Assembly (NCBI GenBank): GCA_950096615.1
Contig: CATNCP010000001.1
Span: 62,001 to 126,000, forward strand
DNA length: 64,000 bases
Reading direction: 5' to 3'
From: an uncultured Kangiella sp.
Lineage (GTDB): Bacteria > Pseudomonadota > Gammaproteobacteria > Enterobacterales > Kangiellaceae
Below, in pieces: positions 40,135 through 50,503 of this stretch. Position 1 is the stretch's first letter; every line of letters starts with the position of its first letter. A model generated the notes under the pieces. The model was given only the letters and a program-made list of their open reading frames with translations, had not been told where the DNA came from and did no database searches. Made by a program: the position numbers and the translations under genes.

Positions 40135-41655
40135 ATGAATTTTTTGAACGAGTTAGGTATTGAAGACATCAACCAATCTGCGAGTTGGGGTGAAGGCTAT
40201 ACTGATACTCAAGATGCCGGTGTTATTGAGTCCATTAACCCAGCTACAGGCGAGCTTATTGCAAAAGTTAACGCAACGTCTGAGAAAGATTACGACAAAG
40301 TTATGCAGCAAGCGGAACAAGCTTTCGCTGAATGGCGCATGGTCCCTGCCCCTGTTCGTGGCGAGTTAGTTCGCCAAATGGCTGACGCATTGCGTGAGCA
40401 CAAAGACGCCCTTGGTAGCCTAGTTAGCGCCGAAATGGGCAAAATTAAAGCTGAAGGTGATGGTGAAGTTCAGGAAATGATCGACATGGCAGACTTTGCC
40501 GTCGGCCAATCTCGTATGCTCTACGGCAAAACCATGCATTCTGAACGCCCTGAGCATCGCATGTATGAACAATGGCACCCTCTTGGTGTTACGGGAGTCA
40601 TATCTGCCTTCAACTTCCCGGTAGCTGTCTGGTCTTGGAACGCCTTTGTGGCCGCTGTTTGCGGCAACACTGTGGTGTGGAAGCCATCACCGAAAACACC
40701 ACTGACTGGTGTTGCAGTACAGAATATTTGTAATAAGGTGCTTGAAAAGAACGGTTATAAGGGCATCTTCTGCTTATTTATTGACGGTGAAGAAAACAAG
40801 CTGTCGCAGAAATTTATTGAAGACCAGCGCGTTAAGAAAATGTCGTTCACTGGCTCCAGCGAAGTTGGTCGCATGGTCGGCATGAAAGTTGCTGAGCGTA
40901 TGGGTAAGTCGCTTCTTGAGCTGTCTGGTAATAATGCCCTAATCCTTGATGAAACGGCGGATCTCGACTTGGCAGTGCCAGCTGTTGTTTTCGGTGCTGT
41001 CGGCACTGCAGGACAACGTTGCACATCGACGCGTCGTTTAATTGTGCATAAGAGCGTTGCTGATGAAGTCATACCAACCATTGCAAATGCTTATCAGCAA
41101 GTTAAAATCGGCAACCCATTAGACTCAGACACCTTAATGGGCCCGCTGATTGATGAACAAGCAGTTCAAAATTTTGAAAATACTATTGCTAAGGCAAAAG
41201 AAGCCGGCGGCGAAGTATTAGCTGGCGGTAAAAGAGTCGATGGCAAAGGTCATTTTGTTGAGCCTACCTTTATACGTGCAGAAAACCACTGGGACATTGT
41301 TCAAACAGAAACTTTTGCCCCGATTCTGTATGTAATGACGTACGACACAATTGACGAAGCTTTAGCCATGCAGAACCACTCTAAAGCAGGCCTTTCATCA
41401 GCAATCTTTACGCGAGATATAAAAAATGCGGAAAGATTTTTGTCAGCAGTTGGTTCTGACTGTGGTATTGCAAACGTTAATATCGGCACTTCCGGTGCTG
41501 AGATTGGCGGTGCTTTCGGCGGCGAAAAAGAGACTGGTGGCGGACGTGAAGCTGGCTCTGATGCTTGGAAAGCTTACATGCGTCGTCAGACAAACACGAT
41601 TTTCTGGGGAGATACTCCAGTACTCGCTCAAGGCATTAAGTTCGACTTGGGCTAA
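40135..41655 (+). CDS. ALDH7-like aldehyde dehydrogenase, putative alpha-aminoadipic semialdehyde dehydrogenase
   Basis: [78 protein letters not shown]. Confidence 0.88.
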   Translation: MNFLNELGIEDINQSASWGEGYTDTQDAGVIESINPATGELIAKVNATSEKDYDKVMQQAEQAFAEWRMVPAPVRGELVRQMADALREHKDALGSLVSAEMGKIKAEGDGEVQEMIDMADFAVGQSRMLYGKTMHSERPEHRMYEQWHPLGVTGVISAFNFPVAVWSWNAFVAAVCGNTVVWKPSPKTPLTGVAVQNICNKVLEKNGYKGIFCLFIDGEENKLSQKFIEDQRVKKMSFTGSSEVGRMVGMKVAERMGKSLLELSGNNALILDETADLDLAVPAVVFGAVGTAGQRCTSTRRLIVHKSVADEVIPTIANAYQQVKIGNPLDSDTLMGPLIDEQAVQNFENTIAKAKEAGGEVLAGGKRVDGKGHFVEPTFIRAENHWDIVQTETFAPILYVMTYDTIDEALAMQNHSKAGLSSAIFTRDIKNAERFLSAVGSDCGIANVNIGTSGAEIGGAFGGEKETGGGREAGSDAWKAYMRRQTNTIFWGDTPVLAQGIKFDLG

Positions 41656-41669
41656 CGATTTCTTTTGAT

Positions 41670-41700
41670 GCCACACGCTTGTGTTGTGGCTTTTGTTTTT
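41670..41700 (+). terminator. Terminator downstream of the ALDH gene
   Basis: GCCACA-cgcttgtgt-TGTGGC followed by TTTTGTTTTTT. Confidence 0.75.
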
Positions 41701-41721
41701 TCCTTTTGATAGGAGTTTTTT

Positions 41722-42756
41722 ATGGCGGTTTTTAACCTTCGCGCCTATGACGATCACGAACAAATCGTATTTTGCCGTGACGTAGAGTCAGGGCTTAAAG
41801 CAATTATTTGTGTCCACAATACTAACCTTGGCCCTGCGGTCGGTGGCTGTCGTATGTGGGATTATAATTCTGATGAAGGCGCATTGATCGACGCACTTCG
41901 CCTTTCACGAGGCATGACGTATAAAAATGCTATGGCTGGCCTTAATATGGGCGGCGGCAAATCAGTGATTATTGGTAACTCTAAGACTATGAAGTCTGAA
42001 GAGTTGTTCCGTGCTTTCGGACGTTTTGTCGATAAGCTAAGCGGTAAGTACATCACAGCTGAAGACGTGGGCATTAACCCACAAGACATGGCTGTAGTGA
42101 ACAAAGAAACGGACCACGTACTAGGTCTTGAAGGTAAGTCTGGTGACCCTTCTCCTGTTACAGCTTATGGTGTATTCACTGGTCTTAAAGCGGCAGTCAA
42201 CCACCGTTTAGGCCGTGATGACCTGGATGGCTTGAAAGTATCTGTTCAAGGATTAGGTCATGTGGGTTATTACCTGTGCCGTCATTTGCACGAGCAAGGT
42301 GCGAAGCTTGTGGTTACTGATATCAATAAAGAAAGCGTTGATCGCGTGGTTGATGAGTTCGGTGCTACCGCAGTAGACACTGATGACATCTATCATCAAG
42401 AAGTAGACGTTTACGCTCCTTGTGCACTAGGCGCTACTATTAACGATAATACGCTTCCTAAGATTCAAGCTTCAGTTATTGCTGGTGCTGCGAATAACCA
42501 GCTTGCTGAAGATCGTCACGGTGATATCTTGATGCAAAAAGGCATCTTGTATGCGCCTGACTACGTCATCAATGCTGGCGGTATCATCAATGTTTCATTT
42601 GAAGAAAGCTATGACCAAGCGGCTGCGCTGAAGAAAGTCGATGAAATCTATGGCACATTGACTGAAGTGTTCGATGCATCGAAATCATCAGGCCGTCCGA
42701 CTAACGTCATTGCAGACGAAATCGCACGTCAACGTGTAGCGGACGCTAAAAAGTAA
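41722..42756 (+). CDS. Leucine dehydrogenase (Glu/Leu/Phe/Val dehydrogenase family)
   Basis: [44 protein letters not shown]. Confidence 0.93.
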   Translation: MAVFNLRAYDDHEQIVFCRDVESGLKAIICVHNTNLGPAVGGCRMWDYNSDEGALIDALRLSRGMTYKNAMAGLNMGGGKSVIIGNSKTMKSEELFRAFGRFVDKLSGKYITAEDVGINPQDMAVVNKETDHVLGLEGKSGDPSPVTAYGVFTGLKAAVNHRLGRDDLDGLKVSVQGLGHVGYYLCRHLHEQGAKLVVTDINKESVDRVVDEFGATAVDTDDIYHQEVDVYAPCALGATINDNTLPKIQASVIAGAANNQLAEDRHGDILMQKGILYAPDYVINAGGIINVSFEESYDQAAALKKVDEIYGTLTEVFDASKSSGRPTNVIADEIARQRVADAKK

Positions 42757-42776
42757 CACCGAGAATTCTTTCTCAT

Positions 42777-42808
42777 AAAAAAAGCGAGCTTATAGCTCGC
42801 TTTTTTGT
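42777..42808. terminator. Bidirectional Rho-independent terminator
   Basis: AAAAAAAGCGAGCT-tat-AGCTCGCTTTTTTG between convergent genes. Confidence 0.9.
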
Positions 42809-42833
42809 TTTAAAACCTTATAAAACTGGCTCT

Positions 42834-44075
42834 TTAGTCAATCGCATACTGGAAATACATACGATAAGCCGTTGACCAGATTGGGAACTCTACTTGCATC
42901 AAGAAACAGGTATATTCATCACGGTCACATTGAGACATCGAGAAAAGTTCATCGACTAATTCATTAGCCATTGGATAACCAAGTTTTTGGCTAAAATCAT
43001 CATTAGGTCCCGCTAAACCAAGATCTGCTTCATCATGGAATCGATCAAACCACAAAGAGTCTGGGCTATTGATAATATTAATCAACTGAGATCCACTAGA
43101 ATAAATCCCCGCGTTCGCCACACTTCTCATTGCATACTTTTTGTCTAAAAAGCACATGATGTACAAGTTTTTAGTTGGATATCGAGTATGCGCGCCCATG
43201 CAGCTAGCTTTTTTACCACCATGGAATGGACCTAACTGCTCTTTCGGATAATTCTTAATAACGCCGATGTTGGTTTCTGAGTTTTTATCCGTTTCAGTCG
43301 GTACCACCATCCAGTTTTCGCCATGGGTGAAGTCTTTAATGTGGTCTATGATTGAAGGGCTGGTTAACTCGCGAATCAGAGAGACATAGCTTAAGTCATC
43401 TCCCTTTTGCTCGCCTTGAGAAATAATATCAGGCTTTTCGAAGTCTACGGTATTTTCGCCTGGCACGACTGGAACCATGACCGGTCTCGAGTTCTCAGAG
43501 GCGCGACAACCTTCGTAATAACTTAACGTAAACTGCTGAAGATATTTGGAGTCATGATCATTTTCTTTGATGATGCATGCAAAAAATGAGCTTTCCATCG
43601 ACTCACCAGTAACCATTTTAGCCGCCTCATAAAGTGCGGCACGGCCATCGCGTTTAGAACCGGTGCTCTCGGTGCTTGCCGAATTGGAATCTTGTATTAA
43701 TTTTTTAAGTGCCGAATGGCTTCGTGAGTATTCGTAAATTAGGTTTTCAAAACGTTGAACTACCGCTCTCGCCTCATCCACTAATTTAGGATTGATGCTC
43801 TTTTCTTCCGCTAAGTCAATAAAGCCTTTTAAGCCAGCTGGTCCAGGAAGTGAATTAACCACCTCTAGACCGTCTACAGCTTTATTAATCGTCTCTACCA
43901 TTCTTTGACAGGTAGACTTGTTAGCGGTCAACCACTTCGACATACCTGTGATGGTTTTAGCATGATTAGGAAAATCTTCTACAAGATTCGCTAAACCATT
44001 TTTAATGCGTTCTCCTTCACGCCCAATAAGGGATAGTTCCTTACGAGATAAAGTCTTACTCACGGTTTTCTCCAC
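42834..44075 (-). CDS. Hypothetical protein with a possible HTH-like N-terminus
   Basis: 413 aa; ITGMSKWLTANKSTCQRMVETINKAVDGLEVVNSLPGPAGLKGF reads like a small helical DNA-binding segment; no domain name assigned. Confidence 0.6.
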   Translation of the reverse strand: MEKTVSKTLSRKELSLIGREGERIKNGLANLVEDFPNHAKTITGMSKWLTANKSTCQRMVETINKAVDGLEVVNSLPGPAGLKGFIDLAEEKSINPKLVDEARAVVQRFENLIYEYSRSHSALKKLIQDSNSASTESTGSKRDGRAALYEAAKMVTGESMESSFFACIIKENDHDSKYLQQFTLSYYEGCRASENSRPVMVPVVPGENTVDFEKPDIISQGEQKGDDLSYVSLIRELTSPSIIDHIKDFTHGENWMVVPTETDKNSETNIGVIKNYPKEQLGPFHGGKKASCMGAHTRYPTKNLYIMCFLDKKYAMRSVANAGIYSSGSQLINIINSPDSLWFDRFHDEADLGLAGPNDDFSQKLGYPMANELVDELFSMSQCDRDEYTCFLMQVEFPIWSTAYRMYFQYAID

Positions 44076-44651
44076 TCAAGATTAAAGCAAATATGCATCA
44101 ACTGCGTCATTATTGCACAATCCTTGATTTACCTCACATTTTTTTTATCTGATTATGTAAGAGAATGTCTCTCAATATAACAAAAAAATGCGAATTCACC
44201 CCAGTTTAGCCATCTGAGCCTCTAAATAAAGTAATCTGTGACCATCAACTTGGTCATAACGACTACTGCCTTAAAGGTGTAAAGAATACTGACACAACAA
44301 CAGGGACTAAATATATCTGAAACGACGGTTTCTTGCTAGTGCAATTAAATCTTTTTACTAAGCGTTACATTATAGCTATCCTCAACCAAGGTTCTGATTG
44401 TTTTTTATACAGATTTAATGCAAAAAGTATTGCATTTCCAGCAAAAAAGCGTATAAAGCACAGTCTAAATTGTGCTGGTTAATGATGCTCAAAACATAGC
44501 GTTTTACACTTGAGCAAACGCGTTGATAACTTATTGAATTACATCAACATTTAGCCTGCTCAGTAGGTCTGGGAAGTTTCTGTCGTTACGCCCCCAGAAA
44601 ATACATACATAAAGCTTGTTTATGGCTTCCCCATGAGAGGAGATTAAAGAA

Positions 44652-45125
44652 GTGTATAAAGACTTCGACTATAACCAAGAGATTGATCCTACTGGCGCAA
44701 CAGACACTCAGTGGCCTTCTTTTAAGAATGTTAATGAGAACGATGAGCGAAACGATCATTTCATACAACGTGATGGCAAGCAGTTTGCCGGTACGCACCT
44801 GATCATTGATTTGTGGGGCGCTTCTAAACTTGACGATTTACACGTCATGGAGCAGGCCTTTCGTGAAGCTGTGATCGAATGTGGCGCTACCCTGCTTCAT
44901 ATTCACATGCACCACTTTACCCCGAACGGCGGTATTTCAGGTGTTGCTGTGCTTGCTGAATCTCACATCAGTGTTCACACATGGCCTGAGCGCGACTATG
45001 CTGCGTTTGACGTCTTTATGTGTGGTGATGCAGAACCTCATAAAGCGACGGAAATCCTGCGCAAAGCCTTTTTACCTTCAGAAGTGTCGGTAAAAGAAAT
45101 CTTGCGTGGCGAAGTCCATAATTAA
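44652..45125 (+). CDS. speD: S-adenosylmethionine decarboxylase proenzyme
   Basis: HLIIDLWGASKLDD, ESHISVHTWPE cleavage region, YAAFDVFMCGD; GTG start with SD GAGGAG. Confidence 0.95.
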   Translation: MYKDFDYNQEIDPTGATDTQWPSFKNVNENDERNDHFIQRDGKQFAGTHLIIDLWGASKLDDLHVMEQAFREAVIECGATLLHIHMHHFTPNGGISGVAVLAESHISVHTWPERDYAAFDVFMCGDAEPHKATEILRKAFLPSEVSVKEILRGEVHN

Positions 45126-45165
45126 TCGACATTAAGCTAATTCTAAGTAACGGATAAGTGCCGCT

Positions 45166-46029
45166 ATGAGCAAACGGTTTATTGAAACACTGTATAAAAC
45201 CTATGGGCAGAGTTTTATTGTCGACGAAATACTGTTCGAGAGTAAAACTGACCACCAACACCTGATCATTTTTAACAATGAGCAGTTCGGCCGCGTTATG
45301 GCTTTGGATGGCGTGATTCAGACCACGGAAAAAGATGAGTTCATCTATCATGAGATGTTAACTCATGTGCCTTTGTTTGCTCATGGCAATGCCAAGCGAG
45401 TCTTAATCATTGGCGGCGGTGACGGTGGTATTTTGCGCGAAGTTCTACGCCACCCTGAAGTTGAGCACGTGACCATGGTCGAAATTGATCAAGCCGTAGT
45501 CGACATGTGCAAAAAATACTTCCCGAAACATTCGGACGGCGCTTTTGATGATCCGCGCGTGGATTTAGTGATTGATGATGGCGTTGACTTCATTGTTAAC
45601 AATGCTCTTGATCAAAGTAGCGAACCATACGACGTTATTATTTCTGACTCTACCGACCCTGAGGGGCCTGGTGAAGTATTGTTTAGCTCTAGATTTTATC
45701 AAGGCTGTAAAAACAGCCTGAGTGACGGCGGTATTTTAGCCACTCAGAACGGCGTCAGCTTCATGCAAATTGATGAAGTCAAAACCACGTTCAATCGTTT
45801 TGAAGGCTTATTCAACGATCGTTGGTTTTATGCAGCGCCAGTGCCGACCTATATTGGCGGCATTATGACACTAGCCTGGGGCACGGATAATGAAGCCTTG
45901 CGTCAACAGTCGGTAGAGGAAATACGCGAACGATTTACACAGAGCAACATCAAGACCCGGTATTACACGCCGGAGCTTCATGTCGCCAGCTTTGCTTTAC
46001 CCCAATATGTCGTCGATGTACTCAAGTAA
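45166..46029 (+). CDS. speE: Spermidine synthase
   Basis: [44 protein letters not shown]. Confidence 0.97.
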   Translation: MSKRFIETLYKTYGQSFIVDEILFESKTDHQHLIIFNNEQFGRVMALDGVIQTTEKDEFIYHEMLTHVPLFAHGNAKRVLIIGGGDGGILREVLRHPEVEHVTMVEIDQAVVDMCKKYFPKHSDGAFDDPRVDLVIDDGVDFIVNNALDQSSEPYDVIISDSTDPEGPGEVLFSSRFYQGCKNSLSDGGILATQNGVSFMQIDEVKTTFNRFEGLFNDRWFYAAPVPTYIGGIMTLAWGTDNEALRQQSVEEIRERFTQSNIKTRYYTPELHVASFALPQYVVDVLK

Positions 46030-46048
46030 CCTCACGACAAAGGTCAAA

Positions 46049-46078
46049 CAAGGCGGGCTTCTAGCACCGCCTTTTTTG
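46049..46078 (+). terminator. Terminator downstream of speE
   Basis: AAGGCGG-gcttctagca-CCGCCTT followed by TTTTT. Confidence 0.8.
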
Positions 46079-46217
46079 TGCCTGTATTTTTTGTAATAAC
46101 AAGTAATAGTTAACAAAGATTCCTTAACAAGAGACTGGGTTTACCCTATTTTATCAATACACTAGCCTTTATACTGTGGACAACACGCGGCTAGATTGAA
46201 CGGAGACATAACAGCGA

Positions 46218-48143
46218 ATGACTGTTCAAACAAACGATTGGTCGATCGAGCAAGCACGCTCGTTTTATAACCTTCCTTATTGGAGTGATGGTTATTTTGA
46301 TCTTAACAATGATGGTGAGTTAACGGTGTCTCCTGACAAGAGTCGCGCGGAGCTGACCTTTTCCTTGTCGTCTGTGTGCAAAGAATTACAGAGTCGCGGT
46401 TTTCAAATGCCCGCCCTGCTTCGCTTTGGCGATATCGTGCATAATCGCGTCAACAGCTTGTGCCAAGCGTTTAATCAGGCCATCAGCGAACTAGAATACA
46501 ACGGCAAATATACGGTGTGTTACCCGATTAAGGTTAACCAGCAACGTCGTGTGGTCGAAGAAATCGTCAAAAGCCAAGCCAGTATCAGCAAAGAGGCCAA
46601 GCAAATCGGCCTTGAAGCAGGTAGTAAGCCTGAGCTAATGGCTGTTTTGGCCATGTCTGAAAACACCAACTCAACGATTGTGTGTAATGGCTATAAAGAT
46701 CGTGAATATATCCGTGCGGCTTTGATAGGCTCAGAGCTAGGCCACAAAGTTTATATTGTGATTGAAAAGCTTTCTGAGTTGCACCTTCTTCTGGAAGAAG
46801 CTGAAGGTATGGGTATAAAGCCGACCATTGGCGTGCGTGCCCGCTTAGCGTCTAAGGGTGAGTCGAAATGGCAAACCTCCGGTGGTGATCATTCTAAATT
46901 TGGGTTATCCGCCAGCCAGATTCTTCGCTTGGTTGAGACATTACAAGAACACCAGCAACTGGATATTTTCCAGTTGCTACACTTCCACTTAGGTTCGCAA
47001 ATCACCTCGATTCACGACATCCGCAATGCGCTGAAAGAATGTGCGCGTTTTTATGCTGAGTTACATAAACTGGGCGTGCCGATTACCACGGTCGATGTTG
47101 GCGGCGGCTTAGGTGTTGATTACGAAGGTACACACAGCCAAAGCCACTGCTCGATGAACTATACACTCGAAGAATACGCTTACAACGTGGTCAACGGGTT
47201 CTATGAAGTCGCCGCTCAGCAAAATCTGCCACACCCGAATATTATTACCGAGTCTGGTCGAGCCTTAACGGCCCATCATGCAGTATTAATCGCCAACGTG
47301 ATCGATGCTGAGTCGCCAACAAAGCATCAAGTTGATGCGCCTAGCGACGAGGCTCCAACCGTCCTACAGCATCTATGGACAACCTATCAGGAAGTATTGT
47401 CCGGCGATAATGATCGCTTAATACAGGCGCATCATGAGGCTGGTTATTACTTAAACGAAGCGCAAGGCATGTTTAGTCACCAAGTACTCAGTCTTGGCGA
47501 TCGAGCTGTGGCTGAGCGTTTACATCGCTTGATTTTATTAACCATTAAGCAGCGTTTACAGCCAGAAACTCAGGAACAAGAGAATATACTGTCTGGTTTG
47601 AATGAGCAGTTAGCGAGTAAGTATTTCGTTAACTTCTCGATTTTCCAGTCGCTTCCAGATGCTTGGGCCATTGATCAAATCTTCCCTGTTATGCCGCTAA
47701 AAGGCTTGCATGAAGAACCGACTGAAAGTGCCATTATTCAAGACATTACTTGTGACAGTGATGGCTTATTGGAACAGTACGTCAATAATCATGGCATTAC
47801 TCCAACCATCCAGCTACCCGAGTACCAGCATGGTGAAGAATACCTCTTGGGCTTCTTCCTAGTCGGTGCGTACCAAGAAATCCTTGGGGATATGCATAAT
47901 CTGTTTGGCGATACACACACCATTGATTTGCGTGTTGCTGATAATGGCGAGCTAGAAATCTACAATACGGATTACGGCTCTGGGGTTGATGAGCTTTTAG
48001 ATTATGTCGATTTTGATGCAAAATCATTACTGGAGTCTTACCGTCGCCAGTTAAAAGCTAGCGAATTAGAACTCACACAACAGCGCCAATACCTCGCCGA
48101 ACTGCGCGAAGGTATTTATGGTTACAGTTATCTTGAAGACTAG
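46218..48143 (+). CDS. speA: Biosynthetic arginine decarboxylase
   Basis: YPIKVNQQRRVVEEI, LEAGSKPELMAVLA, HFHLGSQI, VDVGGGLGVDYEGT. Confidence 0.97.
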   Translation: MTVQTNDWSIEQARSFYNLPYWSDGYFDLNNDGELTVSPDKSRAELTFSLSSVCKELQSRGFQMPALLRFGDIVHNRVNSLCQAFNQAISELEYNGKYTVCYPIKVNQQRRVVEEIVKSQASISKEAKQIGLEAGSKPELMAVLAMSENTNSTIVCNGYKDREYIRAALIGSELGHKVYIVIEKLSELHLLLEEAEGMGIKPTIGVRARLASKGESKWQTSGGDHSKFGLSASQILRLVETLQEHQQLDIFQLLHFHLGSQITSIHDIRNALKECARFYAELHKLGVPITTVDVGGGLGVDYEGTHSQSHCSMNYTLEEYAYNVVNGFYEVAAQQNLPHPNIITESGRALTAHHAVLIANVIDAESPTKHQVDAPSDEAPTVLQHLWTTYQEVLSGDNDRLIQAHHEAGYYLNEAQGMFSHQVLSLGDRAVAERLHRLILLTIKQRLQPETQEQENILSGLNEQLASKYFVNFSIFQSLPDAWAIDQIFPVMPLKGLHEEPTESAIIQDITCDSDGLLEQYVNNHGITPTIQLPEYQHGEEYLLGFFLVGAYQEILGDMHNLFGDTHTIDLRVADNGELEIYNTDYGSGVDELLDYVDFDAKSLLESYRRQLKASELELTQQRQYLAELREGIYGYSYLED

Positions 48144-48176
48144 CTATAGAAGATAGTTAGCAGATTAAGGAAAGAC

Positions 48177-49187
48177 ATGAGTCAATTAACGAAACGCCGC
48201 TGGCCAGCAGAATGGGAAAAGCACCAAGCCACTTGGATGGCTTGGCCTTGCCGCGAAGAAATCTGGAGCAATGGCTTAGAAAAAGCGCGTCACGCTTTTG
48301 CAAAGGTAGCCAATACCATTTCCGAGTATGAGCCTGTTAATATGATTGTACGTGCTGAGGATGCCCCTTCAGCACAAAAACTTCTAAACTCAGATATAGA
48401 GATCCACTTTTTTGACCTTGATGATAGTTGGGCTCGTGATATTTCGCCGCTATGGGTCGAAGAACAGTTAGATGGTGCTGAACATTCTCTAGCGTTGAAG
48501 TTTATCTTTAACGCTTGGGGTAACAAATTTGAATCTTACGCACACGATGCCAAGGTTGCTGAGCACATTACCCAAATCGCGCACTCTAAAGTCGAAACGC
48601 ATGACGTTGTGCTCGAAGGTGGCTCTATTCATGGCAATGGTCAAGGAACCTTGTTGACGACCAAAGAGTGTTTATTGAATCCAAAACGTAACCCACAGTT
48701 GAGCCAAGATGATATCGAGTCATTCTTACTTAAGACCTTTGGCGCCAAAGCCGTTATTTGGCTCAATAAAGGACTGTATGGTGATGTCGATACTGACGGT
48801 CATATTGATAATATCGCCTGCTTTGTGGATGATAAAACAGTTCTTACACAAAGCACAGATGACCGCGACAGCGAAAACTTTGATATTTACCACGAGAACC
48901 GCGAAATTATTAAAGACGCTGGTATGGAGTTAATCGAAATTCCAGAGCCAGATGCTCGATATAGTGATGGGCAGCGTGTGCCTCTATCTTATATCAACTA
49001 TTATATTGCCAATGATTTAGTTGTTCTGCCCTCTTTTGGGTGCAAGCAAGATCAGGCGGCTATGTCAATCTTAAGGAACTTATACCCTAAGCGTGATATT
49101 AAGCAACTTGATGCCAATGAAATCTTAGTAGGCGGCGGTGGGATTCACTGTATCACCATGCAACAGCCGCTAATTAAAAGCTCTTAA
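48177..49187 (+). CDS. aguA: Agmatine deiminase
   Basis: MPAEWE-like N-terminus RRWPAEWEKHQATWMAWP; DLDDSWARDISPLWV; LEGGSIHGNGQGTLLTT; GGGGIHCITMQ. Confidence 0.96.
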   Translation: MSQLTKRRWPAEWEKHQATWMAWPCREEIWSNGLEKARHAFAKVANTISEYEPVNMIVRAEDAPSAQKLLNSDIEIHFFDLDDSWARDISPLWVEEQLDGAEHSLALKFIFNAWGNKFESYAHDAKVAEHITQIAHSKVETHDVVLEGGSIHGNGQGTLLTTKECLLNPKRNPQLSQDDIESFLLKTFGAKAVIWLNKGLYGDVDTDGHIDNIACFVDDKTVLTQSTDDRDSENFDIYHENREIIKDAGMELIEIPEPDARYSDGQRVPLSYINYYIANDLVVLPSFGCKQDQAAMSILRNLYPKRDIKQLDANEILVGGGGIHCITMQQPLIKSS

Positions 49188-49201
49188 CGTGAGATAACAT
49201 C

Positions 49202-50059
49202 ATGCGAAACGTAACTTTTGCTGCCAGCCAATTCGCCGTCACTGATAACTTTGACGAGAACTTGAGTCTCGGCGAGTCGCTAATCAGAGAAGCTGCGTCA
49301 CAAGGCGCACAGGCTATATTATTACAAGAACTCTTCGCGGGCTTTTACTGGTGCAAAGACCAAGACCCGAAGTATTTTGACTGGGCTGAGCCTTTTGACA
49401 GCAGTAAAGTATTACAGCACTTTTCTAAACTTGCCAAAGAACTTGGTGTGGTATTGCCCATTAGCTACTTTGAGAAATCAGGCAATGCTCACTTTAATTC
49501 ACTGGCCATGATTGATGCCGATGGCACTATTTTAGACAACTATCGTAAAGCTCATATTCCCGACGGCCCTGGCTATCAAGAGAAGTTTTACTTTAGCCCT
49601 GGTGATACAGGCTTTAAGGTATGGGAGACTAAATTTGGTCGTTTAGGTGCAGCTATCTGCTGGGATCAGTGGTTTCCAGAAACGGCCAGAGTGCTAGCGT
49701 TAAAAGGTGCAGAAGCTATCTTCTACCCCACGGCGATTGGCAGCGAGCCGCAAGATCCCGAGTGGGATTCTCGACGCCACTGGCAACGCGTTATGCAAGG
49801 TCATAGTGGCGCCAACATGGTGCCGGTAATTGCTTCCAACCGTATCGGTACAGAGCAAGGTGAAGCCTGCGATATCACCTTCTACGGCTCATCATTTATT
49901 ACGGATAACTTTGGCGAAAAAGTTCAAGAAATGGACAAAACGTCTCAAGGCATTATTATACAAGAGTTTGGTTTAGATTTACTGGCTAAACAGCGTTCCA
50001 GCTGGGGCTTGTTTAGAGATCGACGCCCAGAGCATTATCAAAGAATCACATCACTTTAG
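49202..50059 (+). CDS. aguB: N-carbamoylputrescine amidase
   Basis: Nitrilase fold: LLQELFAGFYWCKDQD, NYRKAHIPDGPGYQEKFYFSPGDTGF, GAAICWDQWFPE. Confidence 0.96.
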   Translation: MRNVTFAASQFAVTDNFDENLSLGESLIREAASQGAQAILLQELFAGFYWCKDQDPKYFDWAEPFDSSKVLQHFSKLAKELGVVLPISYFEKSGNAHFNSLAMIDADGTILDNYRKAHIPDGPGYQEKFYFSPGDTGFKVWETKFGRLGAAICWDQWFPETARVLALKGAEAIFYPTAIGSEPQDPEWDSRRHWQRVMQGHSGANMVPVIASNRIGTEQGEACDITFYGSSFITDNFGEKVQEMDKTSQGIIIQEFGLDLLAKQRSSWGLFRDRRPEHYQRITSL

Positions 50060-50066
50060 TTAAATT

Positions 50067-50094
50067 CGTCATTCCCGCGCACGTGGGAATGACG
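50067..50094. repeat. Palindromic intergenic repeat CGTCATTCCC-GCGCACGT-GGGAATGACG
   Basis: Perfect 10-bp arms; resembles the widespread GTCATTCCCGC...GGGAATGAC intergenic repeat family; between convergent genes. Confidence 0.8.
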
Positions 50095-50130
50095 ATATTA
50101 TTAATGATAGCAATTATCTAGTAGCAGCAA

Positions 50131-50502
50131 TTATTTCACCTGCCACAACTCGATCTTGTTACCTTCAGGATCCATAAACCACGCAAAAATACCCATCTCA
50201 TCTTCACAAGGCTCACCAACTAATTTGCCGCCGGCCTTCTCGACCTGCTGTAAACACTGATGAATATCATCCACGATAAAATTCAACATAAATGCTTTAT
50301 CAGAAGGCTCAAAGTAATCCGTATCCTCTTTAAAAGGCCCCCAAACGGTACAAGCTTTCTCAGGTGCATCTTTTTGTAAGAAATGCGAGCCGCCATAACT
50401 TGGATCGATACTAAAGCCCAAAGTATCTTTATACCACTTGCCTAACGCGTCTCGATCCTTAGACTTAAAGAAAACGCCACCAATACCGACAACTTTACCC
50501 AT
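50131..50502 (-). CDS. VOC (glyoxalase-fold) family protein
   Basis: VGIGGVFFKSKDRDALGKWYKDTLGF; FMDPEGNKIELWQ. Confidence 0.92.
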   Translation of the reverse strand: MGKVVGIGGVFFKSKDRDALGKWYKDTLGFSIDPSYGGSHFLQKDAPEKACTVWGPFKEDTDYFEPSDKAFMLNFIVDDIHQCLQQVEKAGGKLVGEPCEDEMGIFAWFMDPEGNKIELWQVK

Positions 50503-50503
50503 A

